Assembly (NCBI GenBank): GCA_963082975.1
Contig: OY720344.1
Span: 73,892,053-73,956,052, forward strand
DNA from: Labia minor
Taxonomy: Eukaryota > Arthropoda > Insecta > Dermaptera > Spongiphoridae
DNA length: 64,000 nt
Direction of reading: 5' to 3'
Both the position numbers and the translations under genes were made by a program. Shown piece after piece: positions 1 to 11,834 of this stretch. Each line of letters starts with the position of its first letter. Within the stretch, counting starts at the first letter, position 1. The notes below the pieces were generated by a model. That model was not told the DNA's origin. It saw only the letters and a list, made by a program, of their open reading frames with translations, and searched no databases.

Positions 1-1985
1 GGGCTTTTTATTTATAATTACAGGATCCTGAATATGGCACTTTACTCAAGAAATTTAAAATATAAAATCCAAGAGATGAATATTATGGATTGGAAATGTT
101 AAAAACAAGAAACTTTTGAAGAAATGATTCCAAATGAGGAAAAATATTTATTTAAATTTGTACATAATAAAAAGTTGCTAATTTAAGGTGAAGATCTATC
201 AGTTTATTATCGAAAAATTAACCAATAACCTATTTTTTAATTTTTTTTCAGGATCATTTTGAAAATATACACCTTTTTTGATAAGAAATTGAACGAAGTA
301 AGAAAAGATTTACTAAGGAAGACAACAAAGTGAAAATTAAAAAGGGGGGTATTTTGACATTTTTTTCGGGAAAGCAAGTTCATTGATTTAGAAAGGTCGT
401 TATTACCGTGTGAAATAAATACTCTTGAGGGAAAGGTAATGTAAAAAAAGAGTGAAACGCAACCACTGCCAAGAGGAACCTTAAATTAATGGTTTGGAAT
501 TAGGAGATGGATATTATAATCAAAAGTCAACGAAAATATGAAAAAAGAAGAAAACGACTTTTCTAAAATCACCAATACTTACGTTCCCATTTGTATTGAT
601 AAAATACCCCCTTCTAAGAGGGCTTTTTATTTATAATTACAGGATCCTGAATATGGCACTTTACTCAAGAAATTTAAAATATAAAATCCAAGAGATGAAT
701 ATTATGGATTGGAAATGGTAAAAACAAGAAACTTTTGAAGAAATGATTCCAAAGGAAAAAAATATTTATTTAAATTTGTAGATAATAAAAAGTTGCTAAT
801 TTAAGGTGAAGATCTATCAGTTTATTATCGAAAATTTAACCAATAACATATTTTTTAATTTTTTTTCAGGATCATTTTGAAAATATACACCTTTTTTGAT
901 AAGAAATTGAACGAAGTAAGAAAAGATTTACTAAGGAAGACAACAAAGTGAAAATTAAAAAGGGGGGTATTTTGACATTTTTTTCGGGAAAGAAAGTTCA
1001 TTGATTTAGAAAGGTCCTTATTACCGTGTGAAATAAATACTCTTGAGGGAAAGGTAATGTATAAAAAGAGTGAAACGCAACCACTGCCAAGAGGAACCTT
1101 AAATTAATGGTTTGGAATTAGGAGATGGATATTATAATCAAAAGTCAACGAAAATATGAAAAAAGAAGAAAACGACTTTTCTAAAATCACCAATACTTAC
1201 TTTCCCATTTGTATTGATAAAATACCCCCTTCTAAGAGGGCTTTTTATTTATAATTACAGGATCCTGAATATGGCACTTTACTCAAGAAATCTAAAATAT
1301 AAAATCCAAGAGATGAATATTATGGATTGGAAATGTTAAAAACAAGAAACTTTTGAAGAAATGATTCCAAAGGAAGAAAAATATTTATTTAAATTTGTAC
1401 ATAATAAAAAGTTGCTAATTTAAGGTGAAGATCAATCAGTTTATTATCGAAAATGTAACCAATAACATATTTGTTATTTTTGGTTTTTGGATGATTATAA
1501 AAATATTTAAATTTTTTGATAAGAAATTGAACGAAGTAAGAAAAGATTTACTAAGGAAGACAGCAAAGTGAAAATTAAAAAGGGGGCTATTTTGACATTT
1601 TTTTCGGGAAATAAAGTTCATTGATTTAGAAAGGTCATTATTACCGTGTGAAATAAATACTCTTGAGGGAATGGTAATGTAAAAAAAAAGAGTGAAACGA
1701 AACCACTGCCAAGAGGAACCTTAAAATTATGGTTTGGAATTTGGAGATGGATATTATAATCAAAAGTCACCGAAAATATGAAAAAAGAAGAAAACGACTT
1801 CTCTAAAATCACCAATACTTAATTTCTCATTTGTATTGATAAAATACCCCCTTCTAAGAGGCCTTTTTATTTATAATTACAGGATCCTGAATATGGCACT
1901 AAACTCAAGAAATCTAAAATATAAAATCCAAGAGATGAATCCTATGGATTGGAAGTGGAAAACAAGATTACTTTCAATCAGAAAA
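1..1985. repeat. 619-bp tandem satellite, three full units plus partial
   Basis: Units begin at 1, 620, 1238 and 1860, each opening with GGGCTTTTTATTTATAATTA, giving periods of 619, 618 and 622 bp. Units 1 and 2 differ by only a few substitutions and short indels. Unit 3 has a diverged patch around 1455-1525, and the fourth unit decays after about 1960. The array starts at base 1, so its full size is unknown. No long ORF runs through the units, and the short frames inside are not conserved between them. It looks like non-coding satellite DNA or the edge of a tandemly amplified intergenic segment. Confidence 0.93.
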
Positions 1986-2089
1986 GAAATATATATTTAT
2001 ATTGAGAGAGAATAAAAAACTTATTAATTTAAAGTAAGAATCTATCACTATTTTTTATTATCGAAAATGTAATCAATAACATATTTTTT

Positions 2090-2402
2090 ATAACCCTTTC
2101 CTTCCTAGCGTCGATCGCTAATACTACCACTTCCGGTTTCCGGATTTGCACCAAAAGTTGCTCAATTCATCCCACTGATGCATTAAGTAAACCAAATTTC
2201 ATCAAAATCGTTTCAGCCGATCAGGCTGTACACATCTATACGTACAGACGGACAGACGGACGGACGGACGGACAGACATCATGCTAAAAATACTTTTTTC
2301 TGTTTAGAAAATGCATTATTCGTGGAGATATTTAAAAATCTCCACATGTGAAATTTGGTGTGAAAACAATACCTTCCTTACTATCGTCGGTCGTTAAAAA
2401 TT
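2090..2402 (+). mobile_element. Short interspersed element, family HINE-2 (my label)
   Basis: Runs from the CCTAGCGTCGATCGCTAATA block through a (GGAC)n/(AGAC)n microsatellite at about 2245-2280 to an ACTATCGTCGGTCG block near 2381-2394. It matches copies at about 21560-21960 (+), 40676-41085 (-) and a fragment at 34144-34218. The body has a short conserved block (CCAAATTTCATCAAAATC) just before the microsatellite, a layout common in arthropod Helentron-derived and SINE-like elements. No coding potential. The family assignment is inference. Confidence 0.7.
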
Positions 2403-2672
2403 AAAACGTTGTAGGTAATGACCCTCTTCCGGTTGAGCTACATTTCTCAAAAGTTAGATAGAAAACTATGAATTTTGAATAATGCCCATGTACCAAATTT
2501 CATCATTTTAGCTCAAACCGTTTTTGCGTAATCTTGGTTACCTACATACACACACACAGACATTTTTCTCACCTTAGTGAAAATGATTCAGGTACCTTCA
2601 AAACGTATAAAAACATCAAAATCTCAACATCGAAAATTTTCGTGATCGCAATACTTTCTCTTACGAGATAGT
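2395..2672 (-). mobile_element. HINE-1 copy, 5' half only
   Basis: On the minus strand this starts with a degraded version of the ACTATCTCGC end (2663-2672, preceded by a T-run) and continues through the block around TTGCGATCACGAAAATTTTC, a CA/TG microsatellite at about 2548-2562 and the TTACGCAAAAACGGTTTGAG block. It stops near the abutting HINE-2 element at about 2400, so the 3' half with the hairpin is missing. Compare the full copies at 15775, 43605, 45730 and 52537. Confidence 0.7.
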
Positions 2673-2682
2673 AAAAAGAAAT

Positions 2683-3145
2683 AAGGAAAACAAACCTATA
2701 TGTGTGTGAATATGGGGATGTAATGTATAATTGATTTAATATAATAAAATAAAATTACTTATTAGCTTCACTAGTAGTTAGATTGCAATAATAAATAAAT
2801 AAATAAGTAAAATAAGTAAAAATAAGTAAAAAATTAAAATCTATTTAAAATATTTCAAAATTTTTAAAATTAAAGTGAATTGGTTTCTTCGTATCTGAAA
2901 GTATCTCTTATCATGAATGGAATTGATATTTAATTGAAAAGTGATATCAATAAATTGGATAGATGATATGAATTTATAAAAATAGGTATAGAGAGAGAGG
3001 ATTTTGTACTCCCACGAATACGCTTGAAGTAAAAAAAAAGATCTATGAGAATTTTATAAAGACAAGGGATAATCGTGAATGAAAAATTTATATTTTTCAA
3101 TATTTTTCTTGAAAGGAAAAAACTATTTTATTAAGTTTTTTTTAG
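2683..3145. other. AT-rich stretch without recognisable feature
   Basis: Contains short AAATA/AAGTA repeats at about 2790-2830 and no recognisable exon. Any earlier exons of the gene whose 3' end lies at 3146-3581 would have to be here, in the satellite or left of the window. An alternative start ATG at 3079 is open into the 3146 exon, but its 22 extra codons are AT-rich and unconvincing. Confidence 0.4.
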
Positions 3146-3581
3146 ATATATTGATTAATATTAGTTTTCGCGTCTATATGATATGCATCTTTCTGAAGGA
3201 TTATTTTGCTCAAGATATTAAATTATTTATATCTCAATATGTTTATGGACTTATTGGGCTAAAATCTTGTATAAAGGTAATTAAAATCTATTTAAAAATT
3301 ATAAGATTTTCAAAAAAATTATAACTTTCATCTAATAAAACATTATAATTTTTTAGTTTGCAAATTTGATAAGAAATCAAAAGAAAATATTTACTGTCAA
3401 TGAATCATGTAAAGAATTATATAACAACCTTGCATTAAATAATGAAACCAAAAAAGAGATTTTGTTAAACTTCGAAAGAAAATATTTTTTCTTTATTTTC
3501 TTTATCCCGTTTAATGTAACAACAAATTTTCAAGCATCTCCAAAATTAGTCACTTCATATTCAAAACATGAAAATGTATAA
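3146..3581 (+). CDS. Two 3'-terminal exons of an unrecognised gene (partial)
   Basis: Exon A, 3146-3276, follows an acceptor TTTTTTTTAG and ends at AAG|GTAATT. Exon B, 3357-3581, follows TTTTTTAG and ends in TAA. The 80-bp intron is phase 0, so the frame runs through. Exon A reads ...RVYMICIFLKDYFAQ and ends ...GLKSCIK. Exon B begins FANLIRNQKKIFTV and ends ...VTSYSKHENV. Composition is mixed, with Cys, Lys, Glu and Asn codons not dictated by the AT-rich background, which supports coding. I do not recognise the protein. The first exon could alternatively start at ATG 3079 without the upstream intron. The gene would end about 730 bp upstream of CPSF2 on the same strand. Confidence 0.45.
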
Positions 3582-4314
3582 TAATATGTCAATTTTTCGT
3601 TTACTCCATTCATTAATTTTTTTTACCTAGGACCCTAGGAATAATTAAAAAAATAAATAAACTATAAGAATTTATTATTTTTACTAATGTTTAATTTAAA
3701 GGGGGAAAAATTATATTTTTTCCTTTTATGGTTCTTTTAATACCCTATTACTTTAAATAAAATAAAGAATTATTTTAGAAATATGGTTACATTAAAAAAT
3801 TTCTAATGTGCTAATATTTTTTTAATCATAAAATACGCTCTATTTTTAAGGTACTTTAGATATTTTTCTTCTTTTATTTGAATTTTTACAATAAAATAAA
3901 TACTGATAAACATGTAAAATTAACATCTGATTATTCTATAATGTTTATATTTGGTAATTTTTATATATTTTTGATATTTTTCAAAATTCTTATTTGAATT
4001 AAGACTACCTCCCACCAATTCAATGGGTTGACAGCGCCATCTCCACAATGCGCCAATTCAAGATTCTGTCATATCACACGTTGTAATTAGAAATTAGCAG
4101 TGTTAGCAGACCAATTTTAATAAATAATTAGCTTAATAATAATTTTTCTAAATATTTTTATATTTTTTTAAATTTAGTTATGGACATTAATCAAAGGTTT
4201 TTTATTGGTTATCAATCAATTAAATAAAAAAACATTCCAGACTGATTGCAATGAATTTTTAAGATATTAACTTGTTATATTACTTATTTAGTTTATAACA
4301 AAATTAAATTAAAA
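3582..4314 (+). promoter_or_regulatory. Intergenic spacer with probable CPSF2 promoter
   Basis: Mostly A/T. The only higher-complexity patch is about 4005-4110, which contains ACAGCGCCATCTCCACAATG and GCGCCAATTCA. A GC-containing patch 200-300 bp before the CPSF2 start codon is where the promoter and 5'UTR would be expected. There is no clear TATA element in the patch. The promoter assignment is inference from position. Confidence 0.35.
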
Positions 4315-7300
4315 ATGACATCAATTATTAAACTGCACGCAATTTCTGGGGCTATGGATGAATCTCCTCCTTGTTTTATACTTCAAGTTGATGATTTTAG
4401 AATTCTTTTGGATTGTGGATGGGATGAAGATTTTGATTTAGAATTTATTAAAGAACTAAGAAGGTATATTAAATATTTATCTTCTAATACATGTCTAACC
4501 ACATTTTACCATTTTTATTTTTTTAGACATGTCCATCAAATTGATGCTGTTTTACTTTCTTATCCCGATCCACTTCATCTTGGAGCTTTACCATATCTAG
4601 TGGGAAAATGTGGATTAAATTGTCCAATATATGCAACTATTCCAGTTTATAAAATGGGCCAAATGTTTATGTATGATTTATATCAGGTAATTAAATTGTA
4701 TTTAATTTTTTTTTTATCTGAATATAACTTTGAAGGGGAATGAAAAAATATGTTAACACACAAAACCATATATATATATATATATGACTTAATGAGATAA
4801 TTTCTTCATCAATTATCAATCAAAAAATAGAGAAATAAAAAACGATAACAAATTCAAAAGAACATAAACGATATACATTATATTAGTAGATATCAATTTT
4901 TCTTAAAAAAATAATCAAATATTAATAAAAATTTATTTTGTTAATAAACATGAACATATAATATATACTATTTGTATGACACACATAAATTTAGATTAAT
5001 ATAAAATAGTTTATAATATTTTTAATAAATATTTTAGATTATTGAAAATTTTATATAATTTTTGATATATTAAAAAATATATATTAAGAAAATTAATTCA
5101 AATTAACAATTTTATATTTACAGTCAAGACATAATATGGAAGATTTTGATCTTTTTACGCTTGATGATGTGGATGCTGCTTTTGATAAGATTATCCAATT
5201 AAAATATAATCAAAGTGTTCCTATGAAAGGTGATTAATTGTACTTTAATTTTTATTTTTAAATTTTTTTTTTAAATTACTATTTTAATGTTTTCTATTAG
5301 GTAAAGGATATGGTTTAACAATAACACCGCTTCCTGCTGGTCATATGATTGGTGGAACCATCTGGAAAATTGTTAAAGTTGGAGAGGAAGATATAATCTA
5401 TGCCCTGGATTTTAATCATAAAAAGGAACGTCATTTAAATGGTTGTGAATTAGAAAAAGTTCAACGACCATCTTTACTTATCACCGATGCTTTTAATGCT
5501 ACATATCAACAAGCTAGAAGAAGAACTAGAGATGAAAAATTAATGAGTTAGAATAATATTTCTTTTGAATTAAATAAAATTATAATTTTGAATTATTTAA
5601 AGTACAAAATTATGTTTAATTTTATTTTAAACTAATAACAATTTTTTTGATTCTTACAAATTTTAAAGATTTATATTCAAATAAAATATTATTATATTAA
5701 AAAATTATATAATTATTGTTAATTTTCAGCTAATATCTTACAAACATTGCGAAATAATGGTAACGTACTTGTCACCGTTGATACTGCTGGTCGTGTTCTT
5801 GAACTTGCTCATATGCTTGATCAATTATGGAGGAATAAAGAATCTGGTTTACTAGCCTATTCTTTAGCATTGTTAAATAATGTCAGTTATAATGTTGTCG
5901 AGTTTGCTAAATCCCAGGTGAATATTTTGGAATACAAAACATAATATTCAACTTTTATTAATTTTTTAAAAATAAAAATAATTAATTTTCAAGCAATATA
6001 TTTAACAAGAATTTAATAGTTAACAAATGAAATAAAAAAAAACAAATTTTATTTTATTTATAATTTTTTTCAGATTGAATGGATGAGTGATAAATTAATG
6101 AGAAATTTTGAGGGTGCACGAAATAATCCCTTCCAATTCAAACATCTTCAATTATGTCATAGTCTTTCTGAACTTAACAGAGTACCTAGTCCAAAGGTAT
6201 AAACATTTGAAATTTTTTTTTAATTATCATTGCACACTTAGCTATTATAATAATACTTCATTTACTTTTTAATAAGTATTTTTTAATATGACAAATTCAA
6301 TATTTTGAGAATTTTTAAAACTTTTATATTTTCTATATTTTTTTTATTTTTATTTTGTATGTATTTGTATCTTTTTAAGGTATATTTGTATTTTAGGTTG
6401 TTCTTGCTAGCACTCCCGATATGGAATGTGGATTTTCTAGAGAATTATTTCTCCAATGGTGTACCAATCCGCAAAATAGCATCATTATAACCAACAGGTT
6501 TTATAAATTTAAATATTTTGTTATTTTTCAAATTTCAATATGTATATAGAAATGTATAATATTTTTATATAATCATGCTGAAACCACTTTGGTAAATTAT
6601 GAAAAAACTATAGGGTTAATTTTAGACTATACATATATGGGATTATAAATAAAAAATAAAGGTTTTTGATTAGTCTAGTAATAATTATATATAGTGTGAG
6701 ATTTTGCTTAAAATGATTTCATTTTTTATTTTATTATATTGAATCTACTATGTAATAATCTTATCAATTTTAGAACCTCTCCCGGAACTTTAGCAAGAAA
6801 TCTTATTGAGCATGGAGGTAACCGTACAATGAATTTAGAAATACATCGAAGGATACGCTTAGAAGGTCCAGAATTAGAAGAATATTTAAGAAAAGAGAAG
6901 GATAACAAAGACCATAAACCTGAGAATAAGTAAATATCATTTTTAAACTCTTAATACCCAAAAGGATAACTATGATCTCCACCAAAATGCTTTAGATTTG
7001 TAGATATTAAATTATTAAAGCTTTGGTGGATGTTTTTATTTATTTTTATTATTTTTAAGGGAATTTTGTAAATAAAACCACATATTGATAATTTTATTGT
7101 AAATTTATTCAAAAAAATACACAACGTTTCGATTGCTACTTCTGCAATCGTTATCAAGCGACTGCACTGTCCGAGCGTCCAGTGCCGACTGCTTTAGATT
7201 TCGTGTGTAGCTATTTTTTCTGTTTTTTCAAATTTGATATATAGAGAATAATTTTTATTTAATACATCCAAATACTTTTAAACTGAAAAAAATTCTAAAT

Positions 7301-10300
7301 CGAATTAATATATTTGATAAAATTAATTTATTATATTTATACTATATATAAAGAAATAATTATAAATCCACAATTAATAATGTTTTAATATATAATATAA
7401 TAATTAAATAAAATTATTTTTATTTTAGCGAGGATAATGATTTAAGTTCAGAATCTGAAGATGAACTTGAATTAAGTGCAGTAGCTAAAGGAAAACATGA
7501 TTTACTTGTAAAAAATGAAACTAAAACTCAAACTGGATTTTTTAAAAGTAATAAAAAACAATATCCTATGTTTCCATTTTTTGAAGAAAAAATCAAGGTA
7601 CTATATTATGATATCAAAGATTCATTAAAAGTTAATATATAATCTTTATTTAAAGTCAAATAATAAATAATTTGTTGTATTATATTTTAATTTTCTAATT
7701 TAATACTAAAAAGAATAAATAATTTCTCTATTAACTATTTAAGTTTATATTTGTTTTCTTTAAAATATAAATGTAAATATTTCATTTTAATATCTTGTTG
7801 ATAGATTGATGAATACGGAGAAATTATTCGACCTGAAGATTATAAATTAGTTGAAACTAATCCAGAAGTAGAAGATAATAAAGAAAATCTTGAAATTAAA
7901 GAAGAGGATATTGTTGGTAAATATATAAATAAATTTGGTTACATTTATATTTCGAATTATAACTGAATGTTTATTTTTATAGTTGATATGACTGAGGTTC
8001 CAACTAAGTGTATATCCATGAATAAAGCCATTCGAGTGCAAGCTCAGGTACATTTCATTGATTTTGAAGGACGATCTGACGGAGAATCATTACAGAAGAT
8101 TCTAGCTCAATTGAGACCAAGACGCCTCGTACTTGTAAGAGGTTTACCTGAAACCACTGAATCTGTAGCTGCCCAGTGCCGTAGCTGGGCTCGTGTTTTT
8201 ACCCCACATCGGGGTGAAGTCATCGACGCCACTACTGAAACGCATATTTACCAGGTGTTGATCATTTATTTCCAAAAATAATAAATGTTATTAATTACCA
8301 GAACTATTGAGTTATATTTTATAAATAACCAAATAAAAGCATTCTCAACTTTAACTGACCCTTATTAACTTCAACAAACTATTTATTTTATGTTATATAA
8401 CTAAAATAATATAAATATTTTTATACAGTTTGATAATTCCATACTAAATGAAACCATGAAACTTTAAAATACTAATATTAATTTACTTTTTTAAAAAAAG
8501 CAACTACCAACAATTGTTTTTTTTTTATTTAAGGTCCGTCTAACAGATGCTCTAGTCTCTTCTTTGGATTTTAAAAGAGGAAAAGATGCCGAACTCGCCT
8601 GGCTTGATGCACAAATTACAATCCGAGACCAAACTAAAGATGCCAAACCTAGTCCAATGGATGTGGATGAGTCTAAAAGTATATATATTCTTTAAATATT
8701 TTAAATCATCTCCGATATTACAATCTAATTTTAAAAATCTATTGAATCTATCTACACAGCAATTTATCTATTACTAATACTACTCGATATTTAAATCTTA
8801 TTCATCACTAAAATATTAATTTTTAATTAAAACAACAGAAACTATTTATTTGAAAATTTTTTATAAATCATTTATAATTTATTGATTAAACAAGAGTACA
8901 GTTTTGTCAACAATATTTAATAATGAATGAAAATGGAAATTGCATGTTTAAATTATTAAAGGCTTCGGACATGGTTGTATTGAGAAACATATTTTAAATC
9001 TTCCAAAAATAGAAAAATAATTATTTTAATAAATTAAAAAATATTCATCTATCTGAAATGTACACAGCACACATACGGTTTCAAAGTATATCTATCTAAT
9101 CCTTCAAATGGGATTATATTATTTTCAAACTTTAATTATTATTTCAATATTTTATTAATTTTACTTCAAATATTTATATATATATATTACCATTGAAAAT
9201 TCGCTCTATAATCTTGTTACATAGGATACTATTATTATAAATTAATAATTATATTTTTGACATTAATTTGAGTTTTCTAATCTTATTAATTAACATTGAA
9301 ATGAGCGGTTCTCAGTAAAAGCAGAAAGACAGAGTCAATTCAATAATACAATCATAAAAATGAATGAAATATATTTTCATTAATAATCTGATTTTATTTT
9401 TCAGCTAATGAATCGGAACAAATATATACTCTAGAACCACTCTCATCAAATCAGGTATTTATTTTATTACAATATTTTTAAGATATCGACAGACATCTAT
9501 AAAGGTAAGAAATAAAAATCACTTATTTTAGTTTTCACCTAATATCAACATTTTGATCCTAGATTAGGACCTTCTTTAGGACTTGATATTTTTATTGTTC
9601 GCGTTTCTAGAGAAAATTAATTTGATGTTCATATTCGAATAACATCTTATTTGTAAAGAACTGAAACGTTGACATTTGGGAAAAACAAAAATATGTGATT
9701 TTATTTCTTACTTTTTCTTCCTAATAGTTGCTCCCAGTTTTCCAAATCTTATATATATATATATATATATATACATACATATTCTTAGTCAACTAATATT
9801 ATTATAATGTTTTTTAATTTTTAAATAAATTATCTTTATTAATATATAATTTTTTAGGTTACGGGTCACCAAACAGTTTTTATTAACGAACTTAAATTAT
9901 CGGATTTGAAACAAGTATTAAACAAATGCAATATTGCATCGGAATTTAGTGGTGGAGTTTTATGGTGTTGTAACGGGACTGTTGCAGTAAGAAGAGTAAG
10001 TAATTTAATTATAATAAATTGATAGATTAAATCTATTTTTTATTTTTCATAATATAAAAAAACATGATTTCATAATAAATAATATTTTAGAGATTTTAAT
10101 TTATTTAATAGTTTCTCTTTTTAATATTATATTCTATAGATATATTTGTTTTAACTAAATCTTGTATAATTTAATACAGTGATTCCCAAAGTGGGCGCTG
10201 AAGCGATCCATGATGTGCATTTAGGGAAAATTACTTGTATATTACTTTTCTATGCTTAGATCAATAAATAGATTCATAAATTCAATGTTTCTAATTTACA

Positions 10301-11834
10301 CATTTTTTTATAATATTTTGCAAATAGGTACATTTATCTTTTTGTTTAATTGTTATTAAAATTAAAAAAAGTTAATTTTTCCAAGGGGGCGCTGAGTAAA
10401 TTTTTTTCTGGAAAGGGGGCGCTTGGCCAAATAAGTTTGGGAACCACTGATTTAATATATTGTACAAATTAAGGTTTGTTTTTGATTAGTATATGAACAT
10501 CTAAGTATTTATTTAAAATATTTTTCAATTATAGTTTATTTATAGTTTATTTATATTTGTTTCTATATTTATTCATAAAAACAATTCAAAATTTATTCCC
10601 CACATTACAAATTATAACAAAATGAATAACAATCTAATCTGAGTGGTTCTAAATAGTTATTATTACGAACTGACAAGTATAGACCAAATAAAAATTAATT
10701 TGTCACCTAATCACTATAAATCTAAAATTAAAATGCAAAAATAAATTATTTTGCATTTCAATCGAACGAAACTTTAAAATAACAATTAAATAACACCACC
10801 CTTCAACCGAAATTAATGACATAAAAAAGGAAATAGAAGATCTTGGTCACTCAAGATCTTCAACATAAGACATAGAACTTTTAAAGACTCACTCCCCATT
10901 TTCTTTATTGACTTAAAACCTGCAACTAACAACAATGATATACAATCTGGAGTTTCTCTTTTATATTAAAGATGTCATAGAACCACCTAAAGCACAAAGA
11001 GATATTCCTCAGTGTTCATGATTCCAAAGGTGCGTAAAATGTACTCAGGACCACTTGACCACACCACCCCAATAAATTTTATGTAAATTACCCTGTAAAT
11101 TAAAAAGGTTATATATATTATACGACACTAAGTCAAACTAATTACGCTACCATTAGACCGAAACAATTAAAAATAAACAAAAAACAGACTTAGCCAATCT
11201 TAAAATCACGCTAATTACATACTATATTCTATCAACTCAGAAGAAACCTCTCACAAAGGAACAATTATAGTAAGTTAAATAATTAAAATAAGTTTTAACA
11301 GAGACTATTTACAATCTACATCAATCAAAATTAATATATGGCATATATGGACAAATGATCTCATCTGTTTTCTCCCCACTAAACCATCAAATCAATCCCC
11401 ATATGATCGAATGAGAAAAAACCAGATTTCATAATAAATAATAATTTAGAAATATTAATTTATTTCTTTTAGTCTTATTAAGTTGAGATAATTATTATAT
11501 TTTTTTGTCCTATTTAAATGTTGTATAATTCAATATATTAGACTAAATAGATATTAGAATTAATCAAAATTTATATATTGTATTATTTATAAAAACATAT
11601 ACAAATATATTGTTTTTTTTTATTTTAAAATCTAATTAATCTATCTATCTATATATATATATATATATAACTTAATATTTATTTTTAAGAAATTATTACC
11701 TATTATCTGATATTACATTAATTCTTTCGATATATTTTTAGCTTGAAACGGGTCGTGTAACGCTGGAAGGATGTCTTTCAGAAGACTATTATAGAGTTCG
11801 TGAACTTCTCTATGAACAATATGCTATTTTATAA
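4315..11834 (+). CDS. CPSF2: Cleavage and polyadenylation specificity factor subunit 2 (CPSF100), complete, 15 exons
   Basis: Exons: 4315-4463, 4527-4686, 5124-5229, 5301-5546, 5730-5917, 6074-6196, 6397-6497, 6774-6929, 7429-7597, 7805-7916, 7983-8254, 8534-8678, 9405-9454, 9858-9995, 11742-11834. All junctions are GT-AG and in phase, giving 735 aa ending ...[13 protein letters not shown]100 is the CPSF73 partner in the nuclear complex that cleaves pre-mRNA 3' ends. The N-terminal metallo-beta-lactamase fold begins [12 protein letters not shown]. The motif that carries zinc ligands in CPSF73 reads [12 protein letters not shown] (from residue 62), so zinc ligands are lost, as is normal for CPSF100. 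The beta-CASP part holds [19 protein letters not shown] charged linker ([11 protein letters not shown], exon 9) and [12 protein letters not shown] (exon 10) follow. The acidic linker before the C-terminal domain is short ([13 protein letters not shown] plus tiny exon 13), so the protein is smaller than the roughly 780-aa vertebrate form. Identification rests on strong similarity along the whole length. Confidence 0.97.
7085..7165 (-). mobile_element. Hammerhead-ribozyme-like remnant, probably Penelope-like element end
   Basis: In CPSF2 intron 8, minus strand, a perfect 7-bp stem CGATTGC/GCAATCG (7144-7150 with 7130-7136, 7-nt loop) is followed by GAAACGTTG and preceded by CTTGATAA. Hammerhead ribozymes have CTGATGA, stem II, then GAAA. 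Penelope-like elements carry such ribozymes in their terminal repeats. Here stem II and GAAAC are kept but the CTGATGA box is imperfect. The following AT-rich sequence shows no coding. Activity is doubtful. Confidence 0.45.
9501..9716. mobile_element. Foldback MITE in CPSF2 intron 13
   Basis: Left arm 9501-9534 (AAGGTAAGAAATAAAAATCA...) and right arm 9682-9716 are inverted repeats of about 33 bp with few mismatches. About 150 bp lies between them, with no coding potential. No clear target duplication is visible, so the superfamily is unassigned. It sits between exons 13 and 14 and leaves the splice sites untouched. Confidence 0.6.
10177..10449. mobile_element. hAT-type MITE with perfect 8-bp target site duplication
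   Basis: A 273-bp element beginning CAGTGATTCCCAAAGTGGGC and ending TTTGGGAACCACTG. The terminal inverted repeats match over 11 bp with one mismatch. It is flanked by identical 8-bp copies of ATTTAATA at 10169-10176 and 10450-10457. CAGTG-type ends and 8-bp duplications are the hAT signature. It has no ORF, so it is non-autonomous. It lies in CPSF2 intron 14. Confidence 0.88.
10790..11125 (+). pseudogene. Jockey-type non-LTR ORF1 (gag-like) remnant
   Basis: Conceptual translation in shifting frames gives [15 protein letters not shown], then [18 protein letters not shown], then [14 protein letters not shown] and [11 protein letters not shown]. This is the order of conserved segments in the nucleic-acid-binding ORF1 protein of jockey elements (domain before the CCHC knuckles, then the start of the Cys-rich part). 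Several frameshifts and stops break it, and both ends are missing. It lies inside CPSF2 intron 14, in the sense orientation of the host gene. Confidence 0.7.

Noticed and set aside
1436..1815. Minus-strand open frames inside the satellite (1436-1621, 1618-1815)
   Set aside because: They are not maintained in the other units of the tandem array, so they are chance frames.
1..1985. CRISPR-like array
   Set aside because: Units are 619 bp with no short repeat/spacer alternation, and the window is eukaryotic.
4315..4743. Uninterrupted 142-aa frame at the CPSF2 start
   Set aside because: Part of it reads through the 63-bp intron 4464-4526 and beyond the donor at 4687. The spliced version restores the conserved [11 protein letters not shown] and ends the exon at DLYQ.
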